Part shown: positions 6,419-9,490 of the stretch, piece after piece
Layout: the number at the start of each line of letters is the position of its first letter
Position numbering within the stretch: position 1 is the first letter of the stretch
NCBI GenBank assembly: GCA_013154135.1
Contig: JAADDB010000072.1
Location: forward strand, 1 to 9,490
Length of the DNA stretch: 9,490 nt
Reading direction: 5' to 3'
DNA from: Chloroflexota bacterium
GTDB lineage: Bacteria; Chloroflexota; Anaerolineae; JAADDB01
The notes under the pieces: model-generated
Seen by the model: only the letters and a program-made list of their open reading frames with translations
What the model was told of the DNA's origin: nothing
Databases searched by the model: none
Translations under genes and position numbers: made by a program

Positions 6419-6522
6419 GTATTGGGAAGGGATCTGGAAGTCCAGGTCGAGCCGGATCGTAACGCGTAAGAGGGCTGGCCGACCTATGGTCATTTGTTAC
6501 TCCATCCCACCAAGGTGCGAAG
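6419..6522 (+). other. Upstream region of the carboxylase operon, promoter not identified
   Basis: No good -35/-10 pair is visible. Two small dyads are present: CTGGA-AG-TCCAG (6434-6445) and GACC-TAT-GGTC (6481-6491). Either could be a regulator site, or both could be chance. AAGGTG (6512-6517), five bases before the ATG at 6523, serves as the ribosome site. Confidence 0.4.
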
Positions 6523-8016
6523 ATGTTCCGAAAAGTCCTGGTTGCCAACCGTGGTGAAATCGCGGTCCGGATTATACGGGCCTGTCAGGAGTTGGGTATT
6601 CCCACCGTCGCGGTGTACTCGGAACCGGACCGGTTGGCCCTCCACGTGCGCTACGCGGATGAGGCCTACTACATTGGCCCGGCCCCTGCCACCGAGTCCT
6701 ACCTGCGCATGGACCGCATCATCCAGGTGGCTAAGGAAGCGGGCGCGGACGCGATTCACCCCGGTTACGGGTTCCTGGCCGAGAACGCCGACTTTGCCCA
6801 AGCCTGCCGGGACGCGGGCATCACCTTCATCGGCCCACCTCCGGAGGCGATTCGGGCCATGGGGGATAAGGTTCAGGCCCGCAGGACCATGATGGCCGCG
6901 GGTGTGCCCGTGGTCCCCGGAACCGCGGAGGGCATCACGGATGAGGAGGCCTTGGCCGCCGCGGAGACTTTGGGATACCCCATCCTGGTGAAAGCCGCGG
7001 CCGGCGGGGGTGGCAAGGGCATGCGCACCGTCCACTCCCCGGAGGAGTTGCCTCGAGCCCTGGCTGCAGCCCGTCGAGAGGCAAAGGCCGCGTTCGGGGA
7101 TGACCGGGTCTACCTGGAAAAGCTCATCCACCCCGCGCGTCACGTGGAAATCCAGATCCTGGCCGACGAACACGGCCACGTCATTCACCTGGGCGAGCGG
7201 GAATGTTCCATCCAGCGCCGGCACCAAAAACTCCTCGAGGAAGCGCCATCCACCGCGGTGGATTCGGACCTGCGGCGTCGCATGGGAGAGGTAGCCGTGC
7301 GCGCGGCCCAAGCCGTCGGGTACACGAACGCGGGGACCGTGGAGTTCCTCTTAGGGCCGGATGGCAACTTCTACTTCCTGGAGATGAACACCCGCTTGCA
7401 AGTCGAACACCCCGTGACGGAGATGGTGACCGGGGTGGACATCGTCAAGGAACAACTCTTCGTTGCCGCAGGACGCACGCTGCGCTGGCGTCAAGAGGAC
7501 ATTCGCATGAAGGGGTGGGCCATTGAATGTCGCATCACCGCGGAGGACCCGTTCAACAACTTCCTCCCCACCGGGGGTAAGGTGACCTATCTGCACGAGC
7601 CCTCGGGCCCGGGCGTCCGAGTGGACTCCAGCCTGTACGGGGGGATGGAGGTGAGTCTTCACTACGATCCCATGGTGGCCAAGCTGATCGTCTGGGGGGA
7701 GACCCGGGAAGAGGCCATCCTGCGCATGCGTCGGGCTTTGGAGGAGTATCGCATCGGCGGCGTGAGGACGAGCATCCCCTTCCACATTCAGGTAATGCAC
7801 AACGACGCGTTCATTGCCGGCCGCCTGGACACGCGCTTCGTGGAGCGCCTGTTCGCAGAGCCGAACACACTTCCGCGCGAGCCCCAGGTTGTGGCCGTGG
7901 CCGCGGCCCTCATCCAGCGGGAGCGGGAACGCCGGACCGCCATTCGTTTGAAACCCCATCGCCGGCTTCCCTCTCCCTGGCGCTGGGCAGCCCGTTTGGA
8001 GGCTGTACGACCATGA
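6523..8016 (+). CDS. accC: Biotin carboxylase subunit of an acyl-CoA (or pyruvate) carboxylase
   Basis: A 497-residue enzyme that carboxylates biotin with ATP and bicarbonate, the first half-reaction of acetyl-CoA, propionyl-CoA or pyruvate carboxylases. It opens with the biotin-carboxylase N-domain (KVLVANRGEIAVRIIRAC, 4-21; HPGYGFLAEN, 79-88). The ATP-grasp part has MGDK (113-116), ILVKAAAGGGGKGM (154-167), HVEIQ (207-211), the catalytic HQKLLEE (234-240), VEF (273-275) and LEMNTRLQVEHPVTE (286-300). The C-domain has ECRI (335-338) and NNFLPTGG (345-352). All the catalytic residues I know are present. It is about 50 residues longer than E. coli AccC. The tail (445-497, VAAALIQRERER...SPWRWAARLE) resembles the linker that follows this domain in fused PccA/MccA-type alpha subunits. 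The next gene overlaps by four bases (ATGA). No carboxyltransferase gene is in the window, so the acyl substrate cannot be assigned. Confidence 0.93.
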   Translation: MFRKVLVANRGEIAVRIIRACQELGIPTVAVYSEPDRLALHVRYADEAYYIGPAPATESYLRMDRIIQVAKEAGADAIHPGYGFLAENADFAQACRDAGITFIGPPPEAIRAMGDKVQARRTMMAAGVPVVPGTAEGITDEEALAAAETLGYPILVKAAAGGGGKGMRTVHSPEELPRALAAARREAKAAFGDDRVYLEKLIHPARHVEIQILADEHGHVIHLGERECSIQRRHQKLLEEAPSTAVDSDLRRRMGEVAVRAAQAVGYTNAGTVEFLLGPDGNFYFLEMNTRLQVEHPVTEMVTGVDIVKEQLFVAAGRTLRWRQEDIRMKGWAIECRITAEDPFNNFLPTGGKVTYLHEPSGPGVRVDSSLYGGMEVSLHYDPMVAKLIVWGETREEAILRMRRALEEYRIGGVRTSIPFHIQVMHNDAFIAGRLDTRFVERLFAEPNTLPREPQVVAVAAALIQRERERRTAIRLKPHRRLPSPWRWAARLEAVRP

Positions 8017-8507
8017 AGTATTTTGTGCAGGTGGACGGTGAAGAGTTCGAGGTGGAGATCTTGGAGGATGGCCGTGTCCTCTTGGCCGGCCAACCTGTGC
8101 ACGCGGATTTGGTGCAAGTGCACGAGGACCTGTACTCCCTGCTGATGGACCATGCCTCGTATGAGCTCATGGTCGAGAGGGGGGAGAAAGGATATCGGGT
8201 GCTCTTGGGTGGGGTGTTGTACAACGTGCAGGTGGAGGATGAGCGGCGTCGGCGCTTGTTGGCCGGTCGGAGCAAGCCCGCGGCGCCTGTTGGGGACATG
8301 CACGTGAAAGCGCCCATCCCCGGGCTCATTGTCAAAGTGGAAGTGGAAGTGGGGCAACACGTGCGCGCGGATCAGCCATTGGTCATTTTGGAGGCCATGA
8401 AGATGGAGAACGAGATCCGGGCCCCTCAGGCCGGCATCGTGCGGGAAGTGCGGGTCTCCCCGGGCGACAGCGTGGAACAGGGCGCGGTGTTGGTTGTGCT
8501 CGGCTGA
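8013..8507 (+). CDS. Biotin-carrier subunit with an N-terminal BT-like domain
   Basis: A 164-residue partner of the upstream biotin carboxylase; it carries biotin between carboxylase and carboxyltransferase. Residues 1-80 (YFVQVDGEEFEVEIL...LYSLLMDHASYELMVE...YRVLLGGVLYNVQVEDE) resemble the BT domain of propionyl- and methylcrotonyl-CoA carboxylase alpha subunits, which docks the two halves. A short basic linker (79-95) leads to a biotinyl domain (97-164) with EAMKMEN (127-133); K130 is the predicted biotinylation site, 34 residues from the end as usual. Unlike E. coli AccB there is no long Ala/Pro linker. The ATG sits in the ATGA overlap with the carboxylase stop, so the two are translationally coupled and probably made in equal amounts. 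Both proteins together (661 residues) match one fused alpha subunit. The right repeat array begins directly after the stop. Confidence 0.92.
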   Translation: MKYFVQVDGEEFEVEILEDGRVLLAGQPVHADLVQVHEDLYSLLMDHASYELMVERGEKGYRVLLGGVLYNVQVEDERRRRLLAGRSKPAAPVGDMHVKAPIPGLIVKVEVEVGQHVRADQPLVILEAMKMENEIRAPQAGIVREVRVSPGDSVEQGAVLVVLG

Positions 8508-8540
8508 TGGGTCCCGGTTGATTTCTTCCCCGGGCGAACT

Positions 8541-8585
8541 GTTTTGTGTGGGAGGCGGACGGGCTTGCCTGCCATCACCAAAAAC
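8541..8585. repeat. Imperfect hybrid hairpin R1
   Basis: The left arm (8541-8564) starts GTTTTGTGTGG like the type I arms. The right arm (8568-8585) is six bases shorter and ends CACCAAAAAC like type II arms, so the two halves pair poorly. Its right half is the inverted match of the left half of R2 (8841-8864). Confidence 0.75.
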
Positions 8586-8705
8586 CCTTTTCTGGCACGG
8601 GGCGAGGATGTCGGATTCCCGCGGAGGTGCGGCCCCGCCCGCCGCCGATGGGGACTTCCTCTCGCCAGCCGGGCATCGAAGGGCCAACCCGGCATTCGGC
8701 CCTTT

Positions 8706-8736
8706 AATCGTCAATCGTTACTCATTACTCGTTAGA
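8706..8736. repeat. Second 7-nt repeat run
   Basis: CGTCAAT (8709-8715), CGTTACT (8716-8722), CATTACT (8723-8729) and CGTTAGA (8730-8736) follow CCTTTAAT. This matches the run at 444-475, and the preceding 40 bases align as well. Confidence 0.75.
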
Positions 8737-8803
8737 CCCTGGCCCCGTCCGCGGCCGAGCTATAATTGGAAGTTGGACAAAACGTGGCAACTTGAAAGCG
8801 TGG

Positions 8804-8825
8804 AAAAGGGAAAGGTCTCCCTTTT
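8804..8825. repeat. Small A-rich/T-rich stem in a type II module
   Basis: AAAAGGGA (8804-8811) pairs with TCCCTTTT (8818-8825) around AAGGTC. It looks like a small intrinsic terminator on the + strand. The sister module at 9020-9042 keeps a weaker version of the pairing. Confidence 0.5.
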
Positions 8826-8840
8826 TCCCCATCTCAGACT

Positions 8841-8887
8841 GTTTTTGGTGGGTGCCGGCCGGGCGAAGCCCGCCCACCACACAAAAC
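8841..8887. repeat. Imperfect hybrid hairpin R2
   Basis: The left half (8841-8864) starts GTTTTTGGTG (type II). The right half (8868-8887) ends CACACAAAAC (type I). The loop is GAA. GGTGGG (8847-8852) can still pair with CCCACC (8873-8878), and the tip GGGC/GCCC pairs, but about eight bases bulge out. Confidence 0.75.
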
Positions 8888-9056
8888 TCTCTCCTGGCAC
8901 GGGGCGAGCACCTCGGCATCCTGCCAAGGTGCGGACCCGTCCGCCGCCAAGATACGACGAAGTTTTACAGCTGAGCTATCGTTGGACGTTAGACAAGACG
9001 TGGCAACTTGAAAGAGTGGGAAAGGGATAGGTTCCCCCTTTTCCTCATCTCAGACC

Positions 9057-9107
9057 GTTTTTGGTGTGTGTCGGCCGGGCGAAGCCCGGCCGACACACAC
9101 CAAAAAC
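9057..9107. repeat. Perfect hairpin R3 (24-bp arms, 3-nt loop)
   Basis: The arms at 9057-9080 and 9084-9107 are exact complements with loop GAA. The left arm starts GTTTTTGGTGTG and ends CCGGGC. It differs from the L1 arm at four positions and from the L2 arm at six, all compensated. Confidence 0.95.
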
Positions 9108-9270
9108 TCTTTCCATGCACGGGGCGAGAACTTCGGTGCCCGGCCAAGGAGCGGACCCGTCCGCCGCCAAGGTATTCCGGAGCTTTGTCCGGCAATCAGT
9201 TGAATCTCATTCAAGGGGAAGGGATCCGTCTTTGAGATAGGAGTTTGGTGATTTCTTTCCCGGGAGAACT

Positions 9271-9304
9271 GTGCGGACTTCGCCCATCCGCCAACCACAT
9301 AAAC
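9271..9304. repeat. Decayed hairpin R4
   Basis: Most of the left arm is deleted. A 5-bp stem remains (GCGGA 9273-9277 with TCCGC 9287-9291). The right half ends ACATAAAC. The flanking type I module and the downstream GCACGGGGC module are intact, so only the hairpin has decayed. Confidence 0.65.
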
Positions 9305-9469
9305 CTCTTTCTTGGCACGGGGCGAAAACGCCGACGTTTCGTCGAAGTGCGGCTCCATCCGCCGCCAAGGTACAACCGAGCTTTATCCGTCAATCAGTTG
9401 AATCTCATTCAAGGGAAAGGGATCCGTCTTTGAGATAGGAGTTTGGTGATTTCTTCCCCGGAGAAAACT

Positions 9470-9490
9470 GTTTTGTGTGCGTGGTGGGCG
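9470..9490. repeat. Hairpin R5, cut by the window end
   Basis: The last 21 bases are identical to the first 21 bases of the L2 left arm (274-294). The rest of the hairpin should follow outside the window. Confidence 0.8.

Larger units (their letters stand above)
8508..9490. repeat. Right array of modular structured repeats
   Basis: A non-coding array of the same family and orientation as 1-475, continuing past the window. The 17-nt tag is exact at 8932-8948 and 9152-9168, with variants at 8630-8646, 8741-8756 and 9350-9366. Two kinds of upstream module occur. Type I (TTTGAGATAGGAGTTTGGTG, about 9230-9250 and 9429-9448, truncated near 8513-8540) also occurs in the left array. Type II (ACGTGGCAACTTGAAAG, 8782-8798 and 8999-9015, ending ATCTCAGAC before the hairpin) occurs only here. 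Hairpins sit at 8541-8585, 8841-8887, 9057-9107 and 9271-9304, and a cut-off one starts at 9470. Spacings between tags are 110, 192, 220 and 198 bp. The open frames are by-products of the palindromes. Confidence 0.85.

Noticed and set aside
8494..9433. Open frames in the right repeats, including a 178-residue one at 8494-9030
   Set aside because: Same reason: they run through hairpins and tags and match nothing I recognise as a protein.

Overview
This is a GC-rich bacterial window. A block of about 8 kb holds seven protein genes and one tRNA gene, all on the + strand. On each side lies an array of structured, non-coding repeats. Several features fit Chloroflexota (Anaerolineae-like), possibly a thermophile: a short three-domain S1 protein, an FtsK-type translocase, a CxxDxxC-type ferredoxin, a biotin carboxylase and biotin-carrier gene pair that looks like a split acyl-CoA carboxylase alpha subunit, and intergenic hairpin and heptamer repeats. 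The taxonomic guess rests on gene style recognised from memory and is only moderately secure.

Layout. Positions 1-475 hold the left repeat array: two perfect 24-bp-arm hairpins, GC-rich modules carrying a 17-nt tag, and a short run of 7-nt repeats. A consensus sigma-70 promoter at 572-601 drives an S1-domain RNA-binding protein (663-1646). A membrane-anchored DNA translocase of the FtsK/SpoIIIE family follows (1671-3821, TTG start). The stop codon of that gene lies inside the -35 box of the promoter for tRNA-Val(UAC) (3871-3944). Next come a Gfo/Idh/MocA-family oxidoreductase (4041-5117) and, overlapping its 3' end, a YihY-family membrane protein (5102-5971). The stop codon of the YihY gene again lies inside a TTGACA box, part of the promoter for a small ferredoxin (6077-6355). 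A strong hairpin terminator (6388-6418) closes that transcript. The last genes are biotin carboxylase (6523-8016) and a biotin-carrier subunit (8013-8507), joined by an ATGA overlap. Positions 8508-9490 are the right repeat array, which runs off the window in the middle of a hairpin.

The genes are ordinary housekeeping functions: translation, chromosome segregation, redox, and fatty-acid or propionate metabolism. I see no transposase, integrase, defence or CRISPR gene. The unusual material is in the arrays. They belong to one modular repeat family in the same orientation on both sides. Three copies have perfect stems of different sequence, so every base change in one arm is matched in the other. 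Two neighbouring copies (8541-8585 and 8841-8887) have swapped half-hairpins, as if a roughly 290-bp segment had been exchanged or inserted at the palindrome centres. I could not test how widespread the family is.
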